NCBI GenBank assembly: GCA_020740775.1
Contig: JAHEWK010000009.1
Coordinates: forward strand, 2,976,001 to 3,040,000
From: Ilyonectria destructans
Lineage: Eukaryota; Ascomycota; Sordariomycetes; Hypocreales; Nectriaceae
Direction: 5' to 3'
DNA length: 64,000 nt
Positions 46,271 through 58,340 of the stretch are shown piece after piece (position 1 is the first letter of the stretch; every line of letters starts with the position of its first letter). The notes beneath the pieces are model-generated. The model saw only the letters and a list, made by a program, of their open reading frames with translations. It made no database searches and had not been told where the DNA came from. Made by a program: the position numbers and the translations under genes.

Positions 46271-47608
46271 ATGGCACAAGTTTTTAGTTACGCCGATGTG
46301 CAACCTCACAACACCAAGAATGATCTTTATCTGATTATTCGCGGCAAGGTTTATAACGCTTCGTCATTTGTGGACGATCATCCGTACGTATCCGATGCAA
46401 TCATTCGGTGATATTTTTATCTGTTCCTTAAGAGTGGTCACAATGGCCATGTAGCCATGCTCTGTTCTCATCACCGGCTCGAATTTTTCCCTCGAGCTGT
46501 GACTGACTTATACTCAACAGCGGTGGTTCAGATATCTTGCTTGAGGTCGCCGGGCAAGATGCCACTGAAGCCTATGTTGATAGTAGCCACTCTGACGAGG
46601 CCGACGAGATCCTGAATGATCTCGAAGTAGGTACCCTGAGGCCCGAATCTGGCTCTGAGTCCAATTCAGCGCCACAAGGGGCCAATCAGCTAGTCAGCCA
46701 AGAACCTGCAGTGCAGGTTGCGACGAAGGTGTTACAGCCTGATAACTTCCAGGAGTTTGAACTACTAAAAAAACACATCGTCTCGCACAATGTGGCCATG
46801 TAAGATCAAACCTTGGGCCTCATCTACTTGGTCCCGACTAACGAATCTTTTCCAGATATCGCTTCAAGCTTCCCAGTCTCGAGTCGATATTGGGTCTACC
46901 AGTCGGCCAGCACATTTCCATCTCTGCCCAAATTCCACAGCCTGATGGTACTAGTAAGGAGATTGTCCGCTCGTATACGCCCATCTCTGGTGACGACCAG
47001 CCTGGTTGCTTCGACCTACTTATCAAGTCATACCCTGAGGGAAATATCTCCCGACACATGGATACGCTCGTTCCTGGTCAAACCATTCGCGTCCGTGGAC
47101 CCAAGGGGTTTTTCGTTTACACCCCCAACATGGTCCGCCATTTTGGTATGATCGCTGGTGGCACTGGAATTACACCTATGCTGCAGATTATCAACGCGAT
47201 TGCCCGTGGCCGTGCGGGTGGTGATATGACTGAGGTGGATCTTATTTTCGCCAACGTCAACTCTGAGGATATTTTGCTGAAAGAGAAACTGGAAGCGTTG
47301 GCAAAAGACGATGCCGGCATCCGCATCCACTACGTATTGAATAACCCACCCGCTGGCTGGACCGACGGCGTCGGCTTCGTTAGAGCGGAGATGGTAACTG
47401 TAAGTACCTTCTTCTTCCAATAAGTGCTGCCTCTCTTGTCGCCGACTAACATCTATAGAAATGGCTACCCAAGCCTGGGAACGATGTCAAGATCCTGCTC
47501 TGTGGACCGTCTCCCATGGTTAGCGCTATGAAGAAGATCACAGAGAGCTTAGGGTACAATAAGGCACGGCCCGTCAGCCAGTTGGAGGACCAAGTCTTTG
47601 CCTTCTAA
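46271..47608 (+). CDS. Cytochrome b5 fused to NADH-cytochrome b5 reductase
   Basis: Soluble electron-transfer protein: NADH to FAD to haem b5. Start ATG at 46271 ([10 protein letters not shown]). The b5 domain spans residues 1-85 with haem ligands in HPGG (split by an intron after HP) and in [11 protein letters not shown]. An acidic/Ser/Gln linker of about 40 residues follows. The reductase has the FAD motif [14 protein letters not shown], the NADH-binding GGTGITPML and LLCGPSPMV. Introns fall near 46385-46520, 46802-46855 and 47401-47459, and all joins keep frame. No membrane anchor is visible, unlike the usual ER b5 reductase. Ends EDQVFAF at 47608. Confidence 0.9.
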
Positions 47609-48380
47609 GTCGCAATCCCTTGCCCGGCGCAACACTCAACTGGCCTGGGAATATCTAGAATGATTACTGTAATAAAGTGTATTCATTACCAATTTCATGA
47701 AACGTCTCGTATCCCTATGGAAGTAACCTCGAGTGTTGAGGAGACTCCTGTTGCAACAATCAGCGCCCTGTCCAAGGAATCTGGCGGAAGTCTAGGCTCT
47801 GTCCATCGTGTAGCCGTAGTCCCTTGTCGGTTAGAATAGGGGGCGGGCGGAGAAGCCGATCTGCAAAGGCCCGTGTCTCCACCAACAGGGGTCGGCATAA
47901 GAAGCCGATGGTCGTTTGGAGCCTTCTTCACAAGCACATGCTCTTTTTCTGTGGCGAGCCAATGGAACCTTCGAATACGAGCCACACTGATCTGCATGTC
48001 TCCGTGTGGTGTCCTGTTTTCCAGCTGAATGGACAGGGGGCCAGCCATAGTTTAGCCATTCCGAGCCCCACTTCCCCAGACTACCCCACGATCCCAGCGC
48101 AACACCCAGCTAACCCAGGAATACCGAGAATAATTAACTTACCGTAACTAATCAAGTGTACTTATTATTAAGAGTCTTGCTATTTGTACAGTGTGGTATT
48201 GCTAATTGTACAATTAGTTATGTGAAATTCAGTAATTTCGCTTTTTTCCCCCTTATCTTTCTACAAAATCAACTTAATACCCAAGATTCCCGCCGAACAC
48301 TAACTATTCATTACATACAGTGTTATTTCATCCGAGACCCCGAAACTCCATCATCTCCCAACTTTCTCGAACTTTTAAGG
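47609..48380. other. 3' intergenic region with a duplicated gene-tail segment
   Basis: About 47600-47690 and 48045-48160 look like diverged copies of each other. Shared blocks include GCGCAACAC, GGAATA, AGAAT and AAGTGTA in the same order. The second copy also resembles the last codons of the b5-reductase gene. It may be the remains of a partial gene duplication. An open frame at 47695-48048 (-) has no recognisable product. Confidence 0.45.
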
Positions 48381-51115
48381 TTATTCAAGTGTCAACACGC
48401 TGTCTGGCAGAGTATCTGGATCGCCTATTTGCTGCACGATTGAGAGGAATTCCTCCGATGAGATGCCAATATTATCGAGGAACTCCATATTGCTCGCTAT
48501 GTGAGGATGCTCGCAGTGCAGAGGATTGATGAAGTCGCCCGTTGTCAGGCCTGCTTCGGCTTCCGCTGTGAGAAGTCGCTGTTGCTCCTCCTCTGCTTTC
48601 CTTGCGAGCTCTAAGGCTGTCTCATCTGACACGGCGAGCGATAACGTCTGGAGACCTTGCTGCTGCGCCTGGTTGATCAACTCCTGGCACTGGTTCTCGA
48701 GGTAGACCAGCTCTTCCTTTCGTACTCCAGAAACTCGATTTCCTCTAGCAATCATGTTGTCGAGAATATGGTGGGCGAGTTGCTGGCAGCCTTGATCATC
48801 TGCTTCGCCTGGGAAGAGTGCAGTGGCCATGGCGAGATGGAGGGCGGCTCCGAAGGTGAATTCGAGATCATAAGGGAGAAATACCTCTACAAATCATTCA
48901 GCATTGTGAAAATTGGTTAAAGGGACACAAACTCTTCAAGGGCTACGTACCGAGAAGGCTGTATTCGCTTGTTAGAATCTGGAGTGTCTTCATAGCCGAC
49001 TTGATGCCTGTTGAGATGATGGCGGTTGTTTGGCTTAAGAAGCTTTCCCAGTTTTTATCTCCAGGATGACCCAACATGTCTAGCCGTTCTTTGAGAACCG
49101 ATAAGAGTAGAGGTCGTGTAGCGAAGATGACACACTGATGGAAACGTTAGAATATTCCATCAATATTCGTTATGCCGTGGAAACGAACCTGGTGGTACAG
49201 TAATGTGATGTAACGTGTGCCTCGTGGCATGGTATCCACGGAAGTTTGAAACTTGAAGGAAATAATCCTCTCGATTTCTTGGGCATGATGTGCCAAAGTT
49301 TGCAAGATGGACCTCGTTTGCTCGAGAAAGGCTGGGAGGGGTGTTTTCTCAGGCTTATAGACGGCTGTTGACGATGTTAGACGAGACAATCAGAGGAGAG
49401 GGATGGGTGGACTTACTGGTCAAAATGACCGACAAAAGATGTGAGAGGTTGACCTGAAGACTGCGAGCGCTGTCTCCTTGTGAACCGAGGTTTGGCGGAT
49501 TGACCGTTGTGGTGATGTCGCTGTCCTGTACGGACATGGGTAGTCCCAAAGAGGACGAGAAATGGCGATCCATGATGTACAATGTCCACCAGAGATCGCG
49601 ACAGGATGTCACTGTCTCCGTGCCCAGCTCATTCTCAGGTAACTGCGTGTGTAGCCCTTCCAGTTGAGCGATGCGTATGGCTTGGCCAAGCTGTCAAGAC
49701 GTTAGCAGAAGACAGTGGTGTGGCAGCATGATACATACATAAACATGGGCAGACTCTCTTTCGTCGACAGAGTAAAGGTACAATCCAACCATGGCAAGAA
49801 CCTCGATCGCCAACAAACTATCCTTCCAGAGAGCCGTGTGGTCTGGCATCAGGCTCATTGCCCGCACGAAGAACTTTGAGCCGGGAGGATCATTGCCAAG
49901 CGTCGGTTGTGCATGAAAGGCTGTACCGAAGGAGAGGATCAAGAGAAATTTGAGGAACCAGAGACGGTTCTCTGCGGCCTTTTGCGGAGCGTTGGAGTAA
50001 AAGTCGCGGATTTGATTCTCGAACTCGACCTCATCGAATAACCGATACGTCTGGCCGAGATGGAACTTGAAGGTGTTGAAGAGGTAGATGGCGTGATCCA
50101 GCGAAGGCAGGCCACTTACGTCGGGCAGTTCACCAGGCGATGAATGGTTCCATGACACTCTGTAGACGTCGTTCTCAATCAGTTGAGGCGGGATCATGTG
50201 GCCGCCGGGATGCAGTGTGTCGCCCAGCATGAGCATGAGACGCAGCGTAAAGGACCAAGTCGACCAGGGCGCCAGCCATACTACGGCGATCAAGTTAGCT
50301 TTAGATGCAATTAGCCCAAGTTTGGCACTCACTCCAGGTGCGTCTGTTCTTGCGAGTGTTCTTGATGATTTTGGAGGGTATTGTGAAGGCACTCGGCCAG
50401 ATGCTGAGCTGCGAGTCGGTGGTCGACTGGAACGCTGGTACTTTGCCAGGGTCAGAGGAAGCGGCATGTTGTCCGGGGCCTTCAACCGTGAGTGCAGGTG
50501 AATCAAGAGTGGTGTCGATCCCGCACTCACCATCAACGTCGGGGCCGAAGGCGGCGTCGCTGGTGCGCTTCAGCCCGGGGGAGAAGGTGTCCCCAATCTG
50601 CGACTGGGACACGGGGGGAGAACAGTAGGGGTGCCCCGAGGACTGGGTCTGCACTGAGGGCGCGTCGAGGGGTGAGCGGTATGCTATGGTGGTCGCCTGG
50701 GTCTGGGCGGTTGGTGATGAGCGGTACTGAGGCTCTCCAGGCTTGATGGTGAGGACGAAGGTGCTTGTCGAGGGGGAGCGGTGATGCTCCTCTACCTGTT
50801 TCTGCAGGTCTTGGAGATATCTTACGACCCCTGTCAGCATCGAGGCTTTACAGGCTGAGATGAGAGCCGACCAACTTTTCAGAGACCATAACCTTGGTGC
50901 CTCCCTCGGTGAACCGGCACTGGACGAAGCGTCGCTGGCAGTTCTGGCATGGGTCCTCTCCAGAGCATTTGATCTTGCTCTGACGGCATGCGATGCAGCT
51001 GTAGGAAGAGTCAGGGGGAGAGAGAGAGCAGAATGGGCTCATCAGGGGGGTTGGGATCTTACGCGTTCGCAGTCCTCCTGACTTTGCGCGGCTCACTCTG
51101 CGTATTTGATGCCAT
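48381..51115 (-). CDS. Zn2Cys6 transcription factor with fungal-specific regulatory domain
   Basis: Nuclear regulator. Start ATG at 51115 (MASNTQSEPRKVRRTANA). A 64-nt intron then leads to CIACRQSKIKCSGEDPCQNCQRRFVQC, a complete zinc cluster. The next join gives SEKYLQDLQKQVEEHH, the usual dimerisation helix. A Ser/Pro-rich linker follows. The Fungal_trans domain covers HMIPPQLIENDVYRVSWNH to SCRDLWWTLYIMDRHFSSSLGLP, with the hallmark WW-LY-DR-S pattern. Seven or more introns are implied (about 50,300, 49,720, 49,400, 49,180 and 48,940 among them). The tail has a Gln-rich coiled coil (CQELINQAQQQGLQTL). It is the nearest regulator to the Rieske and b5-reductase genes, so control of that pair is a plausible inference. 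Confidence 0.88.
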
Positions 51116-52307
51116 GGCAGCCTTGGTCAAGAAAGAGACCGTCCCTTCGCTGCTGCAACGGGGCGAACGAAGTCAGATGTAGATATGCGACAGAGCAGGG
51201 AAATCACCCGGAAAGTCGCGAAGGGGCGGGACCCCGGGTATCACGATATCTTGCAGGGCAAAAAAGGGACGGTTTCCTGCGTCCGTAGGAGGGTGAACCC
51301 CGCATAAGCTACGGGGAGCCCGCTTATTAATGGCTACCTGAGCGGCGTTGTTATTGGCTCCAACGTCTTCCGTTACCGGGAATCCGGGAGAGCGCAGCCT
51401 CCACATGGCGCAGAGTCGTGGTGGGAAAGAAACTGACTCTTCGTGGGGGGCATAGGATCTCCGAGATTTCGTGCTGGAAACGCAAGAGATGTTGGGGTTT
51501 GCGGGGTAAGCCAAGGTGGATGTTTGTTCACGAGATGCGAAGAGAACCGGGCTACCTAAAAGGCTTGCAGTTGAGGTTCTGTCTCTCCACTTGGTGAGGG
51601 GAGTTGGGCCGCGGAACAATGATACTAGGCCAGATGTGCAGGATATCCTATAGCTGTATTAGCTTAGCTGTTAGCTGTCAGATGTTAGATAGTCTTCTGC
51701 ACGCTATATACCCCCAGGGAGGCAGGAGCGCCCTGAGCTCCCCTGGCGTTAAATACAACTCGCTCTCTCTCTCTCTCTCTATCTCTCTCTCCGGCACTCC
51801 CTCCGGCGTTCCATCCGGCGCCCCACTCGGTTGCCCCACTTCGGCCATGTCCGACCACACCCGATGACTCCAGGCTGTGCCCGTGTTCTGCCGCCTTTGA
51901 CATGCTGAAATGTCATTATTACAGAGGAGGTCCCAGAGGAATCTTGTGAGATTGAATCAAAGCCAGTGAAACCTTAGCATCCATGTGCAACGGCTTTTCA
52001 CGCCGCTTGAGCCAAACGTCAATCCAACCAGGCAGCTCCAGCAACTGAGATGTTTCACACCCATTGGCATTTGTGGTAGTACTCGCAATGCCGACTGGCA
52101 GAACTCTCCATGGTAATTCCCCAGACGGCCATTATCAACCTGTCGATCTGGTACAAACCACGACAAAAGGCTTGGTGCCTGTTCCCTCAGGCGTTGTGAC
52201 GTCGGGTTCAGCCACACCGCAAAAGTGATTTTCCGAAACCCATCACCGTCAGACTGCGACTGCAGCCTAATCCAACTTGCACATCTACGCTTGCGCACAT
52301 AACCACA
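51116..52307. other. Intergenic region, no gene recognised
   Basis: Upstream region of the Zn2Cys6 gene and of the broken gene at 52308. Besides the CT repeat, nothing is recognised. The minus-strand frames at 51173-51619 and 51957-52475 look like chance frames. Confidence 0.4.
51762..51792 (+). repeat. CT dinucleotide microsatellite
   Basis: About fifteen CT units with one interruption, in the region upstream of the zinc-cluster gene. Confidence 0.9.
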
Positions 52308-53372
52308 ATGGTTGCTCAACCCAATCCGCAACCGTTTCCGTGGTTTTTGAACCAGGCCCAAATCCTGGGCGAGGTCAACAAGTTCGAGCGCAGGTTGACC
52401 AAGCTCCGCTCTGGCTCCACCGACTATGCAGAGCAGGCGGGGCTTCCTCCCTGGCTCCGATGTCGAGACGTCCAATCTCCGGGACCAGATCCAAAGACTG
52501 ACTCAGGAGCGCGATGCTCGCGATAGCGTGATTGGAGATCTCCAGGTCAAGCTTGAAGTGTTTGACAAAGAGGCGTCGGAGTTGCAGACAGCGCTGGATA
52601 AGCATGACATGTCTCATCGCGTTTTGTCCCGAGGATTAACGAGCTACAAGACGACTGTCGTGTAGCGAAAACGAACTTGACCGACAAGTCTCGCGAGAAG
52701 TTGCGGCACTTACTGTTTGCCCATGTCGACGACGGACGGTGTAATCAGATGATCGAGCAAGTGCTCGAAGACGGCCAGAGGTCCCCAGAAGCCTGGAGAC
52801 AGCCTTGGACGTTGCTCTCCCCGCGAACGTCCTGGAACAGTGCACCGAGGGATCAAGACCACAGCGCCCTGACGCTGGAGCTGCTGTCCATGTCTCGGAG
52901 TCCATGTTGGGACGAGGCCTTGGGAGCCTTTGAGACGCTCCGAGGGCTGATTTACCTGTTTGACGATCCAGACATTACTTCGGTTGCTGTCTAGAACCTC
53001 AAACTCGTCACGAGCGTCCTCCTATACACGCTCAATCAGTCGAGCTTGACCTTTTCCATCCGGCTAGCCGTGTGGAATCTGCTCTGGCCCCTGAGAGATC
53101 GTTGGGGAATGACACTGGAGAAGACTAGTCCATCCTTTGCCTTCGTTCCTTTCTGGTGGTTGCCAGGCAACACAACTCAAACGACTGGTTCGAGGCTTGC
53201 CACGGATGACTCTTTGGATGTCACAAGGAAGGGGACCCGCAGATTAAAACATCCCTTAAAGTTAAACCATGCAGAACATGCCGTGTTCACTGGAGAGGGA
53301 CTTCTGAATGCTTTGCCACAAGTATATTGGCTCACGGACGAGCGCGAAAGCTTTCCCCTATCTGAGACGTAG
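52308..53372 (+). pseudogene. Broken gene for a coiled-coil protein
   Basis: ATG at 52308 opens MVAQPNPQPFPWFLNQAQILGEVNKFERRL. Near 52430 the sensible reading moves by one base to GSDVETSNLRDQIQRLTQERDARDS and EASELQTALDKHD, a clear coiled coil. Near 52660 it moves again to NLTDKSREKLRHLLFAHVDDGRC. This frame runs to FDDPDITSVAV, meets TAG at 52992-52994, and continues as NLKLVTSVLLYTLNQSSLTFSIRLAVWN. The TAG is one C-to-T step from CAG. At least two frame changes and one stop argue for a pseudogene, though small introns are not excluded. No family recognised. Confidence 0.5.
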
Positions 53373-53422
53373 AGCAATACCACACCTCGTACTCCCCCTT
53401 CGTTAGCGCAAGTATCAGACGG

Positions 53423-54615
53423 TTATACAGCCGTAGAGTTCTCAAGAGCCTTTGCAGCCGCCGAAATAGCATCCTTGATCTTGAGAGGCTTGATGTCGGG
53501 GAATTTCTGGTTCAAGGCCACGGCTTCATCAAAATCCGTGCCTCCAGTCTCAAAAATCAGACCAAATGCGGCGGAGAATGCAAGAAGCGCCTCCTTTGGG
53601 ATCGGAATATAAGGCAACGCCTTGGTCAATGCAGGAAGCTCTGTGACGAGTCCCTCTTCCAACTTTTCGACGCTGTCATGAGTAATGTTGAACTTTTTCC
53701 CTGTCGATTGAAATGGAACACCCGTTATTAGTCACTCGTGAAATGGCATATCATAGGTCGATCACTCACCTTTTGCCTCCTCGGCCACCTTGACAACATC
53801 GTTCCAAGTTGCCTTATCGCCGATGATCCAGTATTCTCTATCCCACTGGTCAAAATCGAGCGTTCGGTCGACATACTTGGCCAGGTCAAAAGTATGCGTA
53901 AAGGTAACAGGCGTGTCTCCTTTCCCGGGAATCGCTGCTGCATTGTGAACGAGGTCCACGACGGCAACCATAGGCGACAGATGAGTCTTATAGGCAGGAG
54001 CAGCATAAAAGTCTGTCAAAAATCCGATGTAAAATGAGGTGTACTCCAATTGAGTCTTGGCGAGCTCTGTTAGCGTTTGGAGTTTGACGCTGGTTGAGGG
54101 GAGTCGTTCTGCGAGTCTGTCCAAGTCCACCCGATTAGCTCTTTACGGCCTATGGGGCAGCCGACGGGTTCTCGGGCACTAAAGAAATAGAGCGAGATGG
54201 GTTAGAGCTGGTACGCACTTCAAGCTGAGAGGGAAGCCCCAGTTGCTGGCGATGAATCTCCGCGTCGTCTTTGAGGCTTCAGCCGCGCGTACGAGGTTCA
54301 CTTCGGGAGGAGTGCCCCCCTCCGGCATGCTGCTAAGGGCAGAGACGATGGTGTTGATGCCATTCTGCTCAAAGACATCCTTTAAAAATTCCACATCGGA
54401 ATAATCGACAACGATGATGGGGGCGCCAAGTTCCTTAGCCAGAGCGTCGTTGGGCTGCAAACGTAAGCTTCGGGGATCTGACGGTTGAGGAAGCTCTCAT
54501 TTCATCTCACCTTGCGGCTCAGGACCTTGACCTCATGCTTCCCGCGAGCAACAATAGCCTCGACCAAGGCGCGGCCAACACCACCAGTTCCTCCCGGTAC
54601 AGCGACAATGCCCAT
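53423..54615 (-). CDS. NmrA-like NAD(P)-binding protein
   Basis: Atypical short-chain dehydrogenase of the NmrA/isoflavone-reductase group; in fungi these act as redox-sensing regulators or as reductases. Start ATG at 54615 gives MGIVAVPGGTGGVGRALVEAI with the dinucleotide motif GGTGGVG. Four exons are implied. Joins are SRK to PNDALAKEL, LSL-K to ANRVDLDRL (79-nt intron, first apparent acceptor not used) and EEAKG to KKFNITHDS. The middle part INTIVSALSS and FIASNWGFP and the later LEYTSFYIGFLTDFY are family landmarks. It ends LENSTAV at 53423. The reading is intact, unlike both neighbours. Confidence 0.85.
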
Positions 54616-55879
54616 GTTGAAATATGTTGCGAAATGCACGAGTTTCGAGGAGCTTCTAGGATTGGGCCAAAGGACTTTGAGTTTTGACTTGACTGGATGT
54701 GATTGATGAATAGAGCCCTTCGACATTATTGCTTGGGCTTTATAAGTTGTGACTTACTCTATAGAACACCCGGAACGGGACACAACCATTCCCCATGGTG
54801 AATAAGCCAATCTTTGCTTTGTCATGCCGAAGTTCTCATACCTGGCTCCCCATCTCATGGATAGTGGGCGGTGACCGTGTTTTAGTGACAAATGACATGA
54901 TGGCTGACAAGCGGTCGGGCCATTGTCCCGCCCGGTCTGCGGGCTCTCCTTTAAGCACTGGGCCGAAAATGTCGGCCCGCTTCCGGATTACGAATTCCCC
55001 CCCTCTCTCTCTCGGGTTCGACTTTGAATCCGAGCCGAACAGCCAATGATGAGCGTGCTTGGGTACCTAGATCAGAGTGGCAAGAAATCTCTGTCTTGTT
55101 CAGTTTGACCTCCTAGCCTTTAGATGGCAGCGATTGTTGCCCCATTCACTTGTCGGATCAGAGACGGGTTAGATCAACCCAGGCCGGCCCCCTTTCTTTT
55201 CGGCATTATCATAGTGATGGAAACCTACGCTGGGGCTGGCGCCACGTCAGCTTTGGGGCTAGGTTTAGACATCTCGGATTCGGGGTCTAACAATAGCCCG
55301 ACAAACCGAGCCCGCAAATGTCGTGAGAAATCTTCGACCCAACCAGTATCCGTCTCCTTGTCATCCAAACTGACGGGAAGTCCGACGGTCATAAGCCGCA
55401 GACGCTCATGAATAGTATAATAGAAACCTCCTTCATTAGACTAAACTCGAAAGGGGTCAAAGTTATTAATTAGTACCGGTTTTATTCTCTTCCGGAAGTC
55501 ATGCGGTTTTGAGGAAAGATCAGATGATCGTAATTTTCATGCGCAACTGCAGTCTGGGGAAGGTTGGGGCCTCGCGTCCATCCGCGAATCTAACCCCGCG
55601 ATTTGTTGTATAAAATATGGTACTTGTCGAACTCCGACTAGTCAGTATTGATTACTAAGTTACTAAGTAAGGGGAAGAAGATTTTCCCTTCCTCGGCACA
55701 TTACGACCGGAAGCAAGTGTTGGCTTCCGCTCTCCTATGTCGGATAGATAGAACTAATTACCGGTACCTAGCAATTCGTAAGATAAATTGCTGTCTTGGA
55801 TCCCCGCACTGATTCTGGTCTACACTTCCCAACATATTATCTCTTTTCGCGGTACATTTCCCACAACACCATCTCATAA
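54616..55879. other. Divergent intergenic region
   Basis: Between the NmrA-like gene (-) and the tannase-family gene (+). Open frames at 54795-55049 and 55124-55411 (+) have no recognisable product. A possible TATA element (TATAAAATA) lies near 55610. Confidence 0.4.
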
Positions 55880-57564
55880 ATGGGCCGATTGCCTTACTGG
55901 ACCTTTTTTGGCGCCATGCTCGCTTTAACGCGAGCTTTAAGTTTGAGCACTCTTTGCACCAAGGACTATCTCAAATCGGCTCTTCCCGTTGATGGCTTCT
56001 TTCCTGGTATCACCGCCAACACGAGCTCGATTCACACCGACCTGGTACAGAATGTAACGTACGGATCGCAATGGTACCCGACAACAACAATGAGTTACGG
56101 CAATATAACATTCGCTTACTCGCATGTCGGTATCCCCAACTATCTTGTTCATGTCTCATACTGGCTCCAGCCCCCAGTCAATTCAAAGGCCGCTATCTCT
56201 CTACCGGCGGAGGTGGCTTCGCTATTAACAAGAACACGTCTTACATCCCCGCCGGTATCATCAATGGAGCCGTATCAGGCGCTACAGACGGGGGCTTTGG
56301 TTCATTCACCACCCAACTGAACGAAGTCGCCCTCTTGGCAAACAATACTCTTAACTGGCAGACCATCTATATGTTTGGGTACCAGGCACACCATGAACTC
56401 GCTGTCCTGGGCAAGGAGTTCACAAGGAAGGTTTACAAGGTTTCTAATAAAACTAAAATCTTTTCCTATTATTTCGGCTGTTCGGAGGGCGGCTGTGAAG
56501 GCTGGAGCCAGATCCAACGTTTTGGAGACCAGTTTGATGGTCTTACACTTGGAGCTCCTGCTTTCCGCTTCGGGCAGCAGCAGGTGAATCACTTGACCGG
56601 CGGAGTCCTCGAACAGGGTCTCGGGTACTTTCCGCCACCCTGCGAGCTGGGCAAGATTGAAAGTCTTATTGTGGAGGCCTGTGATCCTCTAGATGGAAAA
56701 CAAGACGGTATCGTTGCGCGATCGGACCTATGCAAGTTGCATTTCGATCTCAAAAGCACTATTGGGAAGCCATACTCGTGTGAGGCTACCAATGGCACTG
56801 TTCAAAATCCATCTCAGAAGGGTGTTGTTACTGCCGAAGGCGTCGCGGTCGTCCAAGCATTCTTGGATGGTTTACACGATTCTAATGGTCGCCGCGTGTA
56901 CTTTAGCTTTCAGCCCGGTGCACAATTTACCGATTTGATACCTCGGTGGAACGCCGAAACCGGCAATTGGGCCGTCAACATTAGCGGACTTGGTGGCCAA
57001 TGGGCAGCTCGCTATCTATAGCTCCAGGATGCCGACAATCTCAGCAACTTGGACAACGTCACAGTTGACACTCTGAAAGATTGGATGGACTGGGGCATGA
57101 ACAAATATCTAGATTCCTTACAGACCACGAACCCCGACATTTCCGGGTTCCGGAAAGCTGGCGGCAAAATTCTCCACGTGCATGGAGAAATTGATGATTC
57201 TATCCCTGCCACGTCGTCCGTTCGCTATTACGAATCGGTGCGGTCTATCTTGTTTCCGGACTCCAGTTACAAGGCCAGCGTTGCCGCCCTGGATAAGTTC
57301 TATCGTTTGTATCTGGTGCCAGGCGCAGGTCATTGCGGCGGCGGCGCGTGGCCACAAACAACGGTTAGAACTGTGATTGAGTGGGTGGAAAAGGGAATTG
57401 TACCTGACACACTTGAAGGCACTAATGACGTCGATCACATCTGTCGGTGGCCCCTACGTCCGTTGTGGAAACATAATGGGACCTCGTTTCAGTGCGTCTA
57501 TGACCAAGTCTCTATTAACTCTTGGAAGTATAACCTGGATTCTTGGAAGGTGCCGGTTTATTAG
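55880..57564 (+). pseudogene. Tannase/feruloyl-esterase family gene with a frameshift and a stop
   Basis: Secreted serine esterase family. ATG at 55880 opens a signal peptide (FFGAMLALTRALS). Frame 1 gives FAYSHVGIPNYLVHVSYWLQPPV. At about 56180 the reading must shift by one base to give FKGRYLSTGGGGFAINKNT, the family's first block. The catalytic nucleophile motif YYFGCSEGGCEGW, then GGKILHVHGEIDDSIPATSS (Asp) and VPGAGHCGGG (His) are all kept. A TAG at 57019-57021 interrupts GGQWAARYL and LQDADNLSNLDN, which are otherwise continuous; CAG to TAG would explain it. No intron restores either break. The rest is well preserved, so loss looks recent, or one break is a sequencing error. Confidence 0.82.
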
Positions 57565-57719
57565 CAGCGAAACCTGAAGGAATATTCATAGATATGACGG
57601 TCTTCTATAGGTGAAATATCTAGTGAGATAGCCAGACTATATGTCTTGTGGCGGAGGATTGTAAATGTCAAATTAGGCTCTTTATTTCTTATAGCAGCCG
57701 AGTAATTCCTTCAAAATCG

Positions 57720-58340
57720 GACCTTGTAGCTAGATTATTCTGTAAAGGTTGGTGCGCCAGGGTGTAAGGCTAGAAGCCTTAAGGGTAGGTTCTGTTATAT
57801 TGTAAAGCGTTCACTTAGCGAGCACTGAGATTGTGCTCGTCGCGTACTCATCTGGAATATCTGCTGTCTATATAATCTACTAAGCTAGACCTACTACTCT
57901 CTCTTAAGGCTAACTCTTACAAGTATCCTCCCCCTTCTTAAGCCTTATCTTAAGGTGTAAGCACCATACTGTATAAACCCTCTAGAGCCCTCTATATTAT
58001 AATTTGCAGTAGTATATTTTAGTTGTTAGTCTGAGCGTTCAGCTTGTAGTCGCTGGACTGTCACAGACCTACCTTTCTAGTAGCTATATACTTATCTACT
58101 TAGCTCTAATACTTATATTAATTCCTCTTATTTACCTATTATTAATATCTCTCTCTTTATATAACTTATCTTATTATAATCTAACTTTCTACTCTTAATC
58201 TTAATACTAACTTCCCCTTTATTATTACTAAACTTACTTTAAGTACTCTCTAACTATCCTGTAATATCTATACTGAGTGCTTTCCAGATAGTTCTTACTG
58301 AGTTTAAGGCTTAAGTAGAACCTGACTTCCCCTTTCTAGA
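57720..58340. repeat. AT-rich transposon relic
   Basis: Turns abruptly AT- and TA-rich downstream of the tannase gene, with no open frame. It resembles the other RIP-affected blocks in texture. No terminal repeats were identified. Confidence 0.5.
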
